From Crocinitomicaceae bacterium (GTDB lineage Bacteria > Bacteroidota > Bacteroidia > Flavobacteriales_D > Crocinitomicaceae): a DNA stretch of 43,843 nucleotides. Below are positions 7,732-16,188 of the stretch, piece by piece (the stretch's first letter is position 1; the number at the start of each line of letters is the position of its first letter). A program made the translations under genes and the position numbers. The DNA is taken from positions 1-43,843 of the forward strand of contig JAURGK010000020.1 of the NCBI GenBank assembly GCA_030833845.1, written 5' to 3'. The notes below the pieces were generated by a model that saw only the letters and a list, made by a program, of their open reading frames with translations, made no database searches and had not been told where the DNA came from.

Positions 7732-8478
7732 TCAAAGTTGATTTTGGCAAAATTTCTCAAAATAAAATTTTGCATCCACCATTTTGTTTCCGTACCATGA
7801 GCATACTTCACCGTCAATTAGCCTGATCTTTGATTGCGGGAAAAGTTCCTGCAAATGAGCAAAGTGCTTTTCCTCAAATGGGTACGGTTCTGTGCTCAAG
7901 AACAAATAATCAGGAGCCAATTGCATTTCACAGTTTTCATTCAATAAGTCGTCTAAATTAGGATAGCGCTCCAAAGGACAAGAATTTACAAACCCAAACT
8001 TGCTTAGTAAGGAATGAATGTAAGTATTTGTACCCACAACAAAATATGGATCTTTCCAAATGAAGTATAGAAAGTGTGCCCCTTTACCAACCGCTTGGGC
8101 TTCTTTAAATGAGTTTTGGATTTGAATGACAAGTTCTTGTGATTTTTCAATTTTACCCACTTTTTCACCAATCAACAAAAGAGCCGCCAGAGCTTCTTCT
8201 ACAGAGTTGATATCAGTCAATAAAACATCATATGTCAAGGCCAGAGCTTGTATGTCTGTTTGTGTATTCTCCTCTTTATTTGCAATGATGAGTGTTGGCT
8301 CTAGCGAGTGAATTGTTGCCATATTTACACTTTTTGTACCACCCACCCTTGTTTTTTGCTGCCACCAAGCATGTGGATGAATACAAAATTTAGTTATGCC
8401 AACTATTTCTCGATCCAAACCGAGTGCCCAAAGATACTCCGTGAGGGAAGGAACAAGTGAAATAATACGCATACGCAT
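7732..8478 (-). CDS. BtuF-like helical-backbone metal receptor without signal peptide
   Basis: This 248-residue protein has the fold pattern of periplasmic cobalamin and iron-siderophore binding proteins: RIISLVPSLTEYLWALG, VGITKFCIHP, VGGTKSVN, and PTLIIANKEENT. The family normally has a signal peptide, but here the first residues go straight into the first beta strand, so the protein is predicted to be cytoplasmic. No permease or ATPase partner lies nearby. It stands eight bases after the cystathionine beta-synthase gene and is probably in its operon. Binding of B12, or of another metal ligand, is family knowledge rather than shown. An ATG six bases downstream (8472) is an equal start. Confidence 0.82.
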   Translation of the reverse strand: MRMRIISLVPSLTEYLWALGLDREIVGITKFCIHPHAWWQQKTRVGGTKSVNMATIHSLEPTLIIANKEENTQTDIQALALTYDVLLTDINSVEEALAALLLIGEKVGKIEKSQELVIQIQNSFKEAQAVGKGAHFLYFIWKDPYFVVGTNTYIHSLLSKFGFVNSCPLERYPNLDDLLNENCEMQLAPDYLFLSTEPYPFEEKHFAHLQELFPQSKIRLIDGEVCSWYGNKMVDAKFYFEKFCQNQL

Positions 8479-8486
8479 TAGATTTG

Positions 8487-9848
8487 CTATGCCATGGCCG
8501 CAATGACATCATAACGCGAAACGATATGATGCTTGCCATCGGCCAATTCTACCAAAACAGCCGGTACTTGCTTTGAAATTAGCTTACAAAGCTCCTCTAC
8601 AGAAGTACTTGGCTGCACCACTGGAAAAGGACTAGCCATTATCGATGATAAAGGAGCATCGCGCAGCGAAGGATTATCCACTAGCAATTGATACACATGA
8701 CTATCGTCTACAGATCCTACGAATTGTCCATCTTTCATTACAGGGATTTGAGAAATATCGAATGTTCTCATTTTCGCTACCGCATGTGAGACAAGTTCTT
8801 CGGCATACAATGAAACCAAAGGCTTTTTGCCGTGCTTGGCAACCAAATCAGCTGCAGTAAGTATTTCCTCTTCTAAAAATCCACGCTCGCGCATCCAATC
8901 GTCATTGAAAATTTTACCAACATAACGGCTGCCATGATCATGAAACAAAACCACTACCACATCGTCAGCCTTCAGGTGCTCACTCATCTGCAACAAGCCT
9001 TTGATAGCTGCTCCAGCAGAGTTTCCAACAAAAATCCCTTCTTCCCGAGCTAACCTTCTGGTATACACAGCGGCATCCTTATCGGTGACTTTTTCAAAAT
9101 GATCAATCACATCGAAATCTACGTTGGCCGGGAGGATATCCTCACCAATACCTTCGGTGATATAGGGGTAAATCTCATTTTCATCGAAGATACCGGTCTC
9201 TTTGTATTTTTTAAATACGGATCCGTAGGTGTCAATGCCCCAAATCTTGATGTTGGGATTTTTTTCTTTGAGGTATTGCCCTACTCCTGAAATGGTGCCT
9301 CCAGTGCCAACACCAACAACAAAGTGAGTGATCTTTCCTTCGGTTTGTTCCCAAATTTCTGGACCCGTCTGCTCATAATGGGCTGTTCTATTAGAAAGGT
9401 TGTCGTATTGATTGACATACCAAGAATTTGGAATTTCATTGGCTAAACGCCTCGAGACAGAATAATACGAACGCGGGTCTGAAGGTTCAACAGCCGTTGG
9501 GCAAACAACCACCTCTGCACCAACAGCACGTAAAATATCCATTTTCTCTTTGGATTGCTTGTCGTTAAGCACACAAATGAGTTTATATCCTTTAATGATG
9601 CAAGCCAAGGCCAAGCCCATGCCGGTATTACCAGAGGTGCCTTCAATTACTGTTCCACCCTTCTTAAGTAAGCCCGCTTTCTCAGCATCTTCAATCATTT
9701 TTAAGGCCATGCGGTCTTTGACAGAATTGCCTGGATTGGTTGTTTCTACCTTGGCAAAGACTTGGGAAGGAATTTGTTTGGCTAATTTGTTGATCCGAAC
9801 CAAAGGAGTGTTGCCAATAGTTTGGAGAATATTGTCGTAGACTTTCAT
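8487..9848 (-). CDS. Cystathionine beta-synthase (PLP enzyme with CBS domain pair)
   Basis: The enzyme condenses serine and homocysteine to cystathionine, or acts as a cysteine synthase. Residues 1-320 are the fold-type II PLP domain, with the PLP lysine K44 in GNSVKDRM, the loop EGTSGNTGMGLA, and the phosphate loop GVGTGGTISG. Residues from about 335 to 453 hold two CBS motifs, as in eukaryotic-type cystathionine beta-synthases. An in-frame ATG at 9875 adds nine residues, but these are encoded by the -7 box itself, so ATG 9848 is preferred (453 residues). The BtuF-like gene follows in the same direction. Confidence 0.92.
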   Translation of the reverse strand: MKVYDNILQTIGNTPLVRINKLAKQIPSQVFAKVETTNPGNSVKDRMALKMIEDAEKAGLLKKGGTVIEGTSGNTGMGLALACIIKGYKLICVLNDKQSKEKMDILRAVGAEVVVCPTAVEPSDPRSYYSVSRRLANEIPNSWYVNQYDNLSNRTAHYEQTGPEIWEQTEGKITHFVVGVGTGGTISGVGQYLKEKNPNIKIWGIDTYGSVFKKYKETGIFDENEIYPYITEGIGEDILPANVDFDVIDHFEKVTDKDAAVYTRRLAREEGIFVGNSAGAAIKGLLQMSEHLKADDVVVVLFHDHGSRYVGKIFNDDWMRERGFLEEEILTAADLVAKHGKKPLVSLYAEELVSHAVAKMRTFDISQIPVMKDGQFVGSVDDSHVYQLLVDNPSLRDAPLSSIMASPFPVVQPSTSVEELCKLISKQVPAVLVELADGKHHIVSRYDVIAAMA

Positions 9849-9862
9849 AAATGATGTTTGCA

Positions 9863-9870
9863 CAAAGGTA
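9863..9870 (-). promoter_or_regulatory. -7 box TACCTTTG of the cystathionine beta-synthase gene
   Basis: This is an exact TAnnTTTG match on the minus strand, 14 bases before ATG 9848. It lies inside the 5' extension that an in-frame ATG at 9875 would give, which argues against that start. No TTG is seen at normal -33 spacing. Confidence 0.5.
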
Positions 9871-9889
9871 GTCATCTGATTGAATTCAC

Positions 9890-9897
9890 TAATTTTA
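9890..9897 (+). promoter_or_regulatory. -7-like box TAATTTTA of the hexosaminidase gene
   Basis: One base differs from TAnnTTTG (last G is A). Four bases separate it from ATG 9902. The surE gene has the same variant, TAATTTTA, also four bases before its ATG, which supports both. Confidence 0.4.
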
Positions 9898-9901
9898 GAC
9901 C

Positions 9902-12103
9902 ATGCAAAAATTGTATTCTCTCTTTGTCATATTGTTATTAATGGGGTCTGTTACTGCCCAAGTATGCCCCATTTTACCCAACCCTGTGGTTTATCAAAAA
10001 GCCAATGGACAATTTGTTTGCAGTGGCACACTCCTCATAGACCCCGCAGGAATTACTCCAGATTTAGGACAAGCCCTTAAGGATTATGCCCTTTGGACAA
10101 AAGGCATCTCGGTAGCACCTTTTGTCCAAAATTCAATGATTCAATTTAAAAAATTACAAAATGTCATTGAAGACTCCTACAGTATAAACATTGCAGATAG
10201 AATTACTATTTCTTATTCGAGTGATGCATCATGTTTTTATGCATGGGTTTCTTTGTTGCAATTGGCTCAAATAGAAGAAGGGCAATTGATATTTCCAAAA
10301 TGCTTTGTAAAGGATTATCCAAAATTTCAATGGAGAGGACTACATTTAGATGTTGCAAGACATTTTTTTACAGTCGATGAAGTCAAACGCTTCATAGACC
10401 TTATGGCCTATTATAAATTCAACATCCTGCACTGGCACCTCACCGATGACCAAGGCTGGCGCATTGAAATTAAAAAATACCCTCTACTGACTACCGTTGG
10501 CGCCTTTAGAGATTCTACACTACAAAACCATTACACAACAACCCCTCGCACCTTTAATAAAGAACGCTACGGAGGCTTTTACACCCAAGAACAAATCACA
10601 GAAATTGTGAACTACGCTGGAGCTAAATTTATCTCCGTCGTTCCTGAAATTGAAATGCCTGGACACGCCAGAGCAGCCCTTGCTGCCTATCCTCAATTTT
10701 CATGTACTGGGCAGGCCCAAGGTGTAGAAGGTCTTTGGGGTGTATTTGACGATATTTTTTGCGCACAAGAGGCAAGTATTGAATTTTTGCAGGATATACT
10801 AGACGAAATTATCCCCTTATTTCCCTGTCAGTATGTGCATATAGGTGGAGACGAGGCACCCAAAACTCGATGGAAAGAATGCCCAAAATGCCAAGCGGTA
10901 ATAAAAGACAAAGGACTCCACGACGAACACGAATTGCAAAGTTATTTCATTGGCCGAATGGATACTTTTTTAACACAAAAAGGCAAAAAACTCATTGGCT
11001 GGGATGAAATTTTAGAAGGCGGGCTTTCACCCAACGCAACGGTGATGTCTTGGCGCGGATACGATGGCGGAAAAGCCGCAGCAGCCCTAGGGCATGAGGT
11101 AGTGATGTGCCCTGGTTCTCATTGTTATTTTGACCATTACCAAGGCCGAAATGCAGCTGAACCATTGGCCATTGGTGGCTATACACCTCTTGATCGGGTC
11201 TATGAATTCAACCCCATTCCGACAGACATGAGCGCTGAAGATGCCTCTTATGTAATAGGAGCGCAAGGAAATCTCTGGACTGAATACATTGCCAATATGG
11301 CGCAATTGGAGTACATGGCTTATCCTCGGGCAATAGCATTAAGTAACGTCTTGTGGTCCCAAAGTGCAGCCTCATACGAAAGCTTTTTACATAACTTAAT
11401 CTCTTTTCATTTTCCATTTTTAAAAAGCAAAGGGGTAAATTATTCCAAGACAGCAACTATGCCCGAGCTAAGCACAACGCGCGGTGAAAATGGGGGAATT
11501 GTGATTCAGAGCATTCCTGCAAAAGGAACCATGGAAGACACGCTGCTTCTTTGGGAAATTCCAGCAGCCAAAAGAAAAACCAACGACTTGCTCATGCATT
11601 GGTCAGAATATGTAATACAGGAATATCAGCCTAGTGTGAATCAAATCAGTGTTATTCAACACAAAGCCCTTGGTGCGCAAATTGTATTTCAAACGCCCCC
11701 AAGTCCTAAATACGACAACGGCAGCCTTACGCTTGTCGATGGCCAACTTGGTGCCCGCCCTTGGAAGGGGAACCAATGGTTAGGATTTGATACAGATAGC
11801 GTCAGTTTTGACATTATTTTTGACAAACCCATCAAGGTCAAAGAAGTCCGAATCCATACTTTGCATGACCCAAACAGCTGGATTTGGGCGCCTCAGACTT
11901 ATATGATAGGCCTCAATAAGTTTGGTGTTGTTAGTGAGCAGGCCTGTGGTTATTCAACAGATGAAACTATTGTCATCGAAGAAACAGACAAGAAAGTAAA
12001 GCAAATTCATGTGACCCTCCGTGGGCTTTCAAAAATTCCGCAAGGTCAGCCAGGCGCGGGAAATACGCCATGGCTGTTTTTGGATGAGATTGAAATTCGC
12101 TAA
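9902..12103 (+). CDS. Secreted beta-N-acetylhexosaminidase, GH20
   Basis: The 733-residue enzyme removes terminal N-acetylhexosamine from chitin, glycan or peptidoglycan fragments. A signal peptide (1-19) precedes a small alpha/beta domain (about 20-135) and the GH20 barrel (about 140-490). HWHLTDDQGWRIE is the substrate-binding strand. The catalytic pair is D317-E318 in HIGGDEAPK, where the acetamido group acts as nucleophile. A C-terminal region (about 610-733) looks like a discoidin-type F5/8 domain, with FDIIFDKPIKVKEVRIHTL. No T9SS sorting domain is evident. The gene stands alone, divergent from cystathionine beta-synthase and convergent with the LuxR gene. Confidence 0.93.
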   Translation: MQKLYSLFVILLLMGSVTAQVCPILPNPVVYQKANGQFVCSGTLLIDPAGITPDLGQALKDYALWTKGISVAPFVQNSMIQFKKLQNVIEDSYSINIADRITISYSSDASCFYAWVSLLQLAQIEEGQLIFPKCFVKDYPKFQWRGLHLDVARHFFTVDEVKRFIDLMAYYKFNILHWHLTDDQGWRIEIKKYPLLTTVGAFRDSTLQNHYTTTPRTFNKERYGGFYTQEQITEIVNYAGAKFISVVPEIEMPGHARAALAAYPQFSCTGQAQGVEGLWGVFDDIFCAQEASIEFLQDILDEIIPLFPCQYVHIGGDEAPKTRWKECPKCQAVIKDKGLHDEHELQSYFIGRMDTFLTQKGKKLIGWDEILEGGLSPNATVMSWRGYDGGKAAAALGHEVVMCPGSHCYFDHYQGRNAAEPLAIGGYTPLDRVYEFNPIPTDMSAEDASYVIGAQGNLWTEYIANMAQLEYMAYPRAIALSNVLWSQSAASYESFLHNLISFHFPFLKSKGVNYSKTATMPELSTTRGENGGIVIQSIPAKGTMEDTLLLWEIPAAKRKTNDLLMHWSEYVIQEYQPSVNQISVIQHKALGAQIVFQTPPSPKYDNGSLTLVDGQLGARPWKGNQWLGFDTDSVSFDIIFDKPIKVKEVRIHTLHDPNSWIWAPQTYMIGLNKFGVVSEQACGYSTDETIVIEETDKKVKQIHVTLRGLSKIPQGQPGAGNTPWLFLDEIEIR

Positions 12104-12126
12104 GACTGAACGCTCATCATCAATTA

Positions 12127-12771
12127 TCAGGGGATGATACCCAAACGTACGGCATGCACTATGATCCCTGCTGTATTGCGCACGTCAAGTTTTTCGATAA
12201 TACGCATTTTGTGAGTTTCTACAGTGCGGGGTGAAATCTGCAAATCGTGGGCAATTTCTTTGCAAGTTTTTTCTTGACAAATACCTCTTATCACATCGAT
12301 CTCGCGAGCAGTGATGCGCTCAAGCAACTGTATGGTGCGCCGCTGAGCATCTAACATGCGTTTGGTGTTGGGATGTAAATAAGAGTGTTGAAAAAAAACC
12401 TGTCTGAAGGCCGCCACTGCCTCTTCATGCATATTCCATTTATTGACCATGCCTTGAAAACCCCACTTGAAATACAAAGGCACCATTGCCGATTTAAAGT
12501 TTGGTACAAGCAAGATAAATTTAGCATGTGGCCAGGCAGACATCCAAAATTGAAGGTAAGCTTGGTCGAGATCTGCCAATAATTCGGCTTCGATCATGAT
12601 CACATTGATTGCTGTGCCACTGTAGCGCGCTCGAAAATCACTCAAGCTCGAAGCTTCGCCAACCCATTCAAAATCGTTGCGTGGCTCAAGCAAAGCACGA
12701 AGGCCAGATCTAAAAATTACATTTGTTTCGATAAAAGCCACGCGAATGCGGGCACCCAAATAATTACTCAT
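12127..12771 (-). CDS. LuxR-type response regulator with degenerate receiver
   Basis: This 214-residue protein has a NarL/FixJ-type architecture. The C-terminal helix-turn-helix (about 150-210) is intact, with TAREIDVIRGI and SPRTVETHKMRIIEKL. The N-terminal half keeps the receiver pattern (FRSGLRALLE, VGEASS) but not the phosphorylation site. The acidic pair is E15-T16 in VAFIETN, the phosphoacceptor position holds E61 in VIMIEAE, and the switch Thr/Ser is a proline or asparagine (LLVPN). A lysine near residue 117 is kept. The protein is therefore probably not controlled by phosphorylation, and Glu may mimic an active state. No sensor kinase is adjacent. Confidence 0.88.
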   Translation of the reverse strand: MSNYLGARIRVAFIETNVIFRSGLRALLEPRNDFEWVGEASSLSDFRARYSGTAINVIMIEAELLADLDQAYLQFWMSAWPHAKFILLVPNFKSAMVPLYFKWGFQGMVNKWNMHEEAVAAFRQVFFQHSYLHPNTKRMLDAQRRTIQLLERITAREIDVIRGICQEKTCKEIAHDLQISPRTVETHKMRIIEKLDVRNTAGIIVHAVRLGIIP

Positions 12772-12950
12772 ACAACTTGCATTTTATTGGTGCGTAGACC
12801 AGGTTTAGAATTAATACAAGTAGTTTTGTTTCATGTCTCAAAAATAGAGTGCGTACACCAAAATGGGTTCAGTAGATAGACGGATATCTCCAAAATAAAG
12901 TTGCATCTAATTACTTAACTCAAGTCAATACCTTGGCATTTGAAGAAGTG

Positions 12951-12958
12951 TATCTTTG
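12951..12958 (+). promoter_or_regulatory. -7 box TATCTTTG of the ygiD-like gene
   Basis: This exact TAnnTTTG match ends four bases before ATG 12963. An upstream in-frame TTG at 12933 would place the box inside the coding region, so 12963 is the better start. A TTG at 12933-12935, 15 bases upstream of the box, is a possible short-spaced -33 element. Confidence 0.5.
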
Positions 12959-12962
12959 GGCT

Positions 12963-13847
12963 ATGAATAGAAGAGATTTTACATACCTCCTCACTTTAAG
13001 CACTTTAGGGATGAAAATCAATACACTCAAAGACCTATCAAATTGGAGCGCTTCGCTAAAAAACTCGAATAGGTTGCCAGCACTTTTTATAGGGCATGGC
13101 AATCCAATGAATGCCATTGAAGAAAATCAGTTTGTCCGAGAATTCAGGACTGTGGCCAAATCACTTGAAGAAATTCAAGCCATTTTAGTAGTTTCCGCAC
13201 ATTGGCTCACCAGAGGTACTTCAGTTACGGCCATGAGCCAGCCACGTACCATTCACGATTTTGGCGGATTCCCAAAAGCACTTTTCGAACAGCAATACCC
13301 AGCCCCAGGATCGCCTGAACTTGCACAGCAAATTGTCAATGCAGTCAGCTCGCGGCATGTGCATCTAGATCATGAATGGGGATTAGACCACGGCACCTGG
13401 ACGGTACTCAAACACATGTATCCGCAGGCGAATATTCCGGTAATACAATTTTCTATTGATGTAAACAGCTCTTTAAAAGCGCATTATGAATTAGCCAAAG
13501 AACTTAAAAATTTGCGCTCCAAGGGGGTTTTAATCATCGGGTCAGGGAACATTGTACATAATTTACGAGCAGTAGATTTTAGTCGCATCAACGAAGTGGG
13601 CTATGGTTATGATTGGGCCCATCAAAGCAGAGCCTTTGTGAATGAACGCATTCAAAAACGAGAATTTGATGCTTTACTCAATTTAGATGAGGCCCCAACG
13701 GCCATCAAAATGGCTGTCCCCACTACGGATCATTACATCCCCCTACTCTATACCCTTGGCTTGACTGATGCTAGAGATGAAATACAATTTTTTAACGATG
13801 AATTACTTGCTGGAAGTTTGAGCATGACTTCAATTAAAATTGGCTAG
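12963..13847 (+). CDS. ygiD: Extradiol ring-cleavage dioxygenase, YgiD / 4,5-DOPA type
   Basis: The 294-residue protein belongs to the class III extradiol (LigB-like) family, with metal-binding histidines in FIGHGNPM, VSAHWLT and WGLDHGTW, and a later GSGNIVHN. YgiD homologues open the ring of DOPA in plants and bacteria. The true bacterial substrate is not known. The N-terminus, MNRRDFTYLLTL, resembles a Tat signal with twin arginine at 3-4, and the family's domain begins only near residue 40. The protein could therefore be exported folded with its metal. No other aromatic degradation gene is present. Confidence 0.85.
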   Translation: MNRRDFTYLLTLSTLGMKINTLKDLSNWSASLKNSNRLPALFIGHGNPMNAIEENQFVREFRTVAKSLEEIQAILVVSAHWLTRGTSVTAMSQPRTIHDFGGFPKALFEQQYPAPGSPELAQQIVNAVSSRHVHLDHEWGLDHGTWTVLKHMYPQANIPVIQFSIDVNSSLKAHYELAKELKNLRSKGVLIIGSGNIVHNLRAVDFSRINEVGYGYDWAHQSRAFVNERIQKREFDALLNLDEAPTAIKMAVPTTDHYIPLLYTLGLTDARDEIQFFNDELLAGSLSMTSIKIG

Positions 13848-13887
13848 AAATTATTTCAAATTAAACCATCCTTCCTTAGGGATGTTT

Positions 13888-13895
13888 TATCTTTG
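13888..13895 (+). promoter_or_regulatory. -7 box TATCTTTG of menB and the downstream operon
   Basis: This is an exact TAnnTTTG match lying 18 bases before ATG 13914, giving a short leader of roughly 12 bases. The genes that follow to 18804 have gaps of four bases or less, so this may serve all of them. No -33 TTG is seen. Confidence 0.45.
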
Positions 13896-13913
13896 TATCA
13901 TTAAATCAGTAGC

Positions 13914-14735
13914 ATGTCACAAAGAAACTGGCAATCCATCAAGAATTATCAAGACATCAAATTTGAGTTTTTTGAAGGAATTGCAAAAATTACCATCAAT
14001 CGGCCTCAGGTATACAATGCATTTAGGCCAGAAACCAATTTTGAAATGCTCGATGCCATGCACATTTGCAGAGAACGAGCAGATATCAATGTAGTTGTGC
14101 TCACAGGCGAAGGAGACAAGGCCTTTTGTTCGGGTGGAGATCAGAATGTAAAAGGTGTGGGTGGCTACATTTCTGAAAACGGTGTGCCACGACTCAATGT
14201 ACTAGATTTACACAAGGCTATTCGCTCTTTACCTAAGCCGGTTATTGCCATGGTCAATGGATATGCCATTGGTGGTGGGCACGTGCTGCACGTCGTATGC
14301 GACCTCACCATCGCATCAGAAAATGCTCGATTTGGACAAACAGGGCCTAAAGTCGGGAGTTTTGATGGTGGATTTGGTTCTTCCTTTTTAGCCAGACACG
14401 TAGGCCAGAAAAAAGCTAGAGAAATTTGGTTTTTGTGCAACCAATATACCGCAAAAGAAGCCGAGGATATGGGTATGGTCAATAAGGTTGTCCCATTAGA
14501 GCAGCTCGAAGATACAGTAGTCGAATGGTCTAAAATCATCATGAAACGAAGCCCTTTAGCTATTCGCATGATCAAACGCGCCATGAATGCCGAACTCGAC
14601 GGCCAACATGGCCTAATGGAACTCGCAGGAGATGCCACCCTATTGTATTACCTTACCGAGGAAGCGCAAGAAGGAAAGCATGCATTCTTGGAAAAACGAG
14701 ATCCAGATTTTCAACAATACCCTAAATTTCCATAA
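13914..14735 (+). CDS. menB: 1,4-dihydroxy-2-naphthoyl-CoA synthase
   Basis: This 273-residue crotonase-fold enzyme closes the second ring of the naphthoquinone in menaquinone synthesis, using O-succinylbenzoyl-CoA. The oxyanion-hole motifs are [10 protein letters not shown] and [14 protein letters not shown], and [17 protein letters not shown] is the MenB signature, which includes the aspartate used in catalysis. The length equals that of E. coli MenB and others. No other men gene is in the window, so the pathway is split in this genome. The start at 13914 follows the -7 box at 13888. Confidence 0.95.
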   Translation: MSQRNWQSIKNYQDIKFEFFEGIAKITINRPQVYNAFRPETNFEMLDAMHICRERADINVVVLTGEGDKAFCSGGDQNVKGVGGYISENGVPRLNVLDLHKAIRSLPKPVIAMVNGYAIGGGHVLHVVCDLTIASENARFGQTGPKVGSFDGGFGSSFLARHVGQKKAREIWFLCNQYTAKEAEDMGMVNKVVPLEQLEDTVVEWSKIIMKRSPLAIRMIKRAMNAELDGQHGLMELAGDATLLYYLTEEAQEGKHAFLEKRDPDFQQYPKFP

Positions 14736-14736
14736 G

Positions 14737-16185
14737 ATGGATATCAATCAACTAGCACCTCAAAAACTTTGGACTTTCTTTAGCGCCTTAAATGCGGTTC
14801 CTCGTCCTTCAAAAAAAGAAGAACGCGTCATTGAATTCATGCTCAAATTCGGGCAAAGTCTGAATTTAGAAACCTTACGTGATGAAATTGGAAACGTAAT
14901 TATAAAAAAACCTGCCACTCCAGGAATGGAAAAATGCCAAACGGTCATTCTCCAAAGTCATTTAGATATGGTGCATCAAAAAAATGCCCAAACTACATTT
15001 GACTTTGATAATCAAGGCATTGAAATGTTTGTTGATGGAGATTGGGTTCGTGCAAATGGCACAACACTCGGTGCCGACAACGGTATAGGCGTTGCAGCTA
15101 TAATGGCAGTACTCCAAAGTAATGATATTCCACACCCTGCTCTAGAAGCATTCTTTACCATAGATGAAGAAACCGGAATGACAGGAGCCAAACAAATGGA
15201 TGCTACACTATTGAGTGGAACCATCTTGTTGAATCTCGATACCGAAGACGACGATGAACTTTCAGTGGGCTGTGCCGGAGGCATTGATACCAACACGTAT
15301 TTCTCTTACGAACAGCAAGCCGTTCATACCCATAGCCAATTGATGCAAATAGAGCTCAGTGGCTTACTTGGTGGGCATTCTGGCATGGACATAGACAAAG
15401 GTCGAGGAAATGCCAATAAATGGATGGCACGCTTGCTTTGGGAACTGAGTCAAGTAACTAATTTCCAACTACTTGAATTCGATGGCGGCAGCTTAAGAAA
15501 TGCCATCCCAAGAGAAGCCACCGCTAAAATAGCCGCTACACAATCAAAAGAAATCATCAATTTTGTAGGTGCATTCGAAAAAACGCTCAAAGAAGAATAC
15601 CAACTCATTGAACCACACTTTAAACTTGAAGTGCATCCCGTAGCTGATGCCAAAGAGGCTGTCAGTGCAGGTGACCAAATAAAAATCCTAGCTACGCTTT
15701 GCAGTGTACATAATGGCGTTTTTCGCATGAGTCCGGACATAGTAGGATTAGTAGAGGCCTCTTCTTCATTGGCAAGAGTGGTGATCAAGGATGGAAAATT
15801 CACCACCCAGTCTTTGCAAAGAAGTTCGGTTGAAAGCACCAAAAAGGAGGTAAGTATGGCTTTGCGTTGCGCATTTGAGAACATGGGTGCTACGGTGGAG
15901 CAAAGTGGTGATTATCCGGGATGGAAACCAAATTCCAAATCTGGAATATTAAAATTAATGAGCGCTCAATATATTGAATTATTTAATGAAGAACCAAAAG
16001 TAAAAGCCTGTCATGCAGGATTGGAATGCGGTTTGCTTAGTGAAAAACTTCCGGGGGTTGACATGATCTCCTTTGGCCCAAATATCAGGGCTGCACACTC
16101 CCCTGACGAGTGCGTTCAAATTTCGTCAGTTCAAAAATTTTGGACTTACCTTTTACATACCCTCAAACACATCCCAACAGCCTAA
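14737..16185 (+). CDS. pepD: Aminoacyl-histidine dipeptidase, M20 (PepD-like)
   Basis: This 482-residue zinc metallopeptidase cuts Xaa-His dipeptides such as carnosine and has broad dipeptidase activity. The metal-site motifs are [11 protein letters not shown] (His and Asp), [11 protein letters not shown], and [11 protein letters not shown] (Glu-Glu), with the dimerisation domain in the middle and [10 protein letters not shown] and HSPDECVQI near the end. In-frame codons upstream to 14632 lie inside menB, and ATG 14737 starts one base after the menB stop, so translation is probably coupled. The length agrees with PepD. Confidence 0.93.
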   Translation: MDINQLAPQKLWTFFSALNAVPRPSKKEERVIEFMLKFGQSLNLETLRDEIGNVIIKKPATPGMEKCQTVILQSHLDMVHQKNAQTTFDFDNQGIEMFVDGDWVRANGTTLGADNGIGVAAIMAVLQSNDIPHPALEAFFTIDEETGMTGAKQMDATLLSGTILLNLDTEDDDELSVGCAGGIDTNTYFSYEQQAVHTHSQLMQIELSGLLGGHSGMDIDKGRGNANKWMARLLWELSQVTNFQLLEFDGGSLRNAIPREATAKIAATQSKEIINFVGAFEKTLKEEYQLIEPHFKLEVHPVADAKEAVSAGDQIKILATLCSVHNGVFRMSPDIVGLVEASSSLARVVIKDGKFTTQSLQRSSVESTKKEVSMALRCAFENMGATVEQSGDYPGWKPNSKSGILKLMSAQYIELFNEEPKVKACHAGLECGLLSEKLPGVDMISFGPNIRAAHSPDECVQISSVQKFWTYLLHTLKHIPTA

Positions 16186-16188
16186 GAC

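Noticed and set aside
9848-9875. Upstream in-frame ATG at 9875 for cystathionine beta-synthase
   Set aside because: The extra nine codons are encoded by the -7 box TACCTTTG and its surroundings; the conserved N-terminus begins at 9848.
14632-14736. Upstream in-frame extension of pepD
   Set aside because: It lies wholly inside menB in another frame, and PepD homology begins with MDINQLAPQ after the menB stop.
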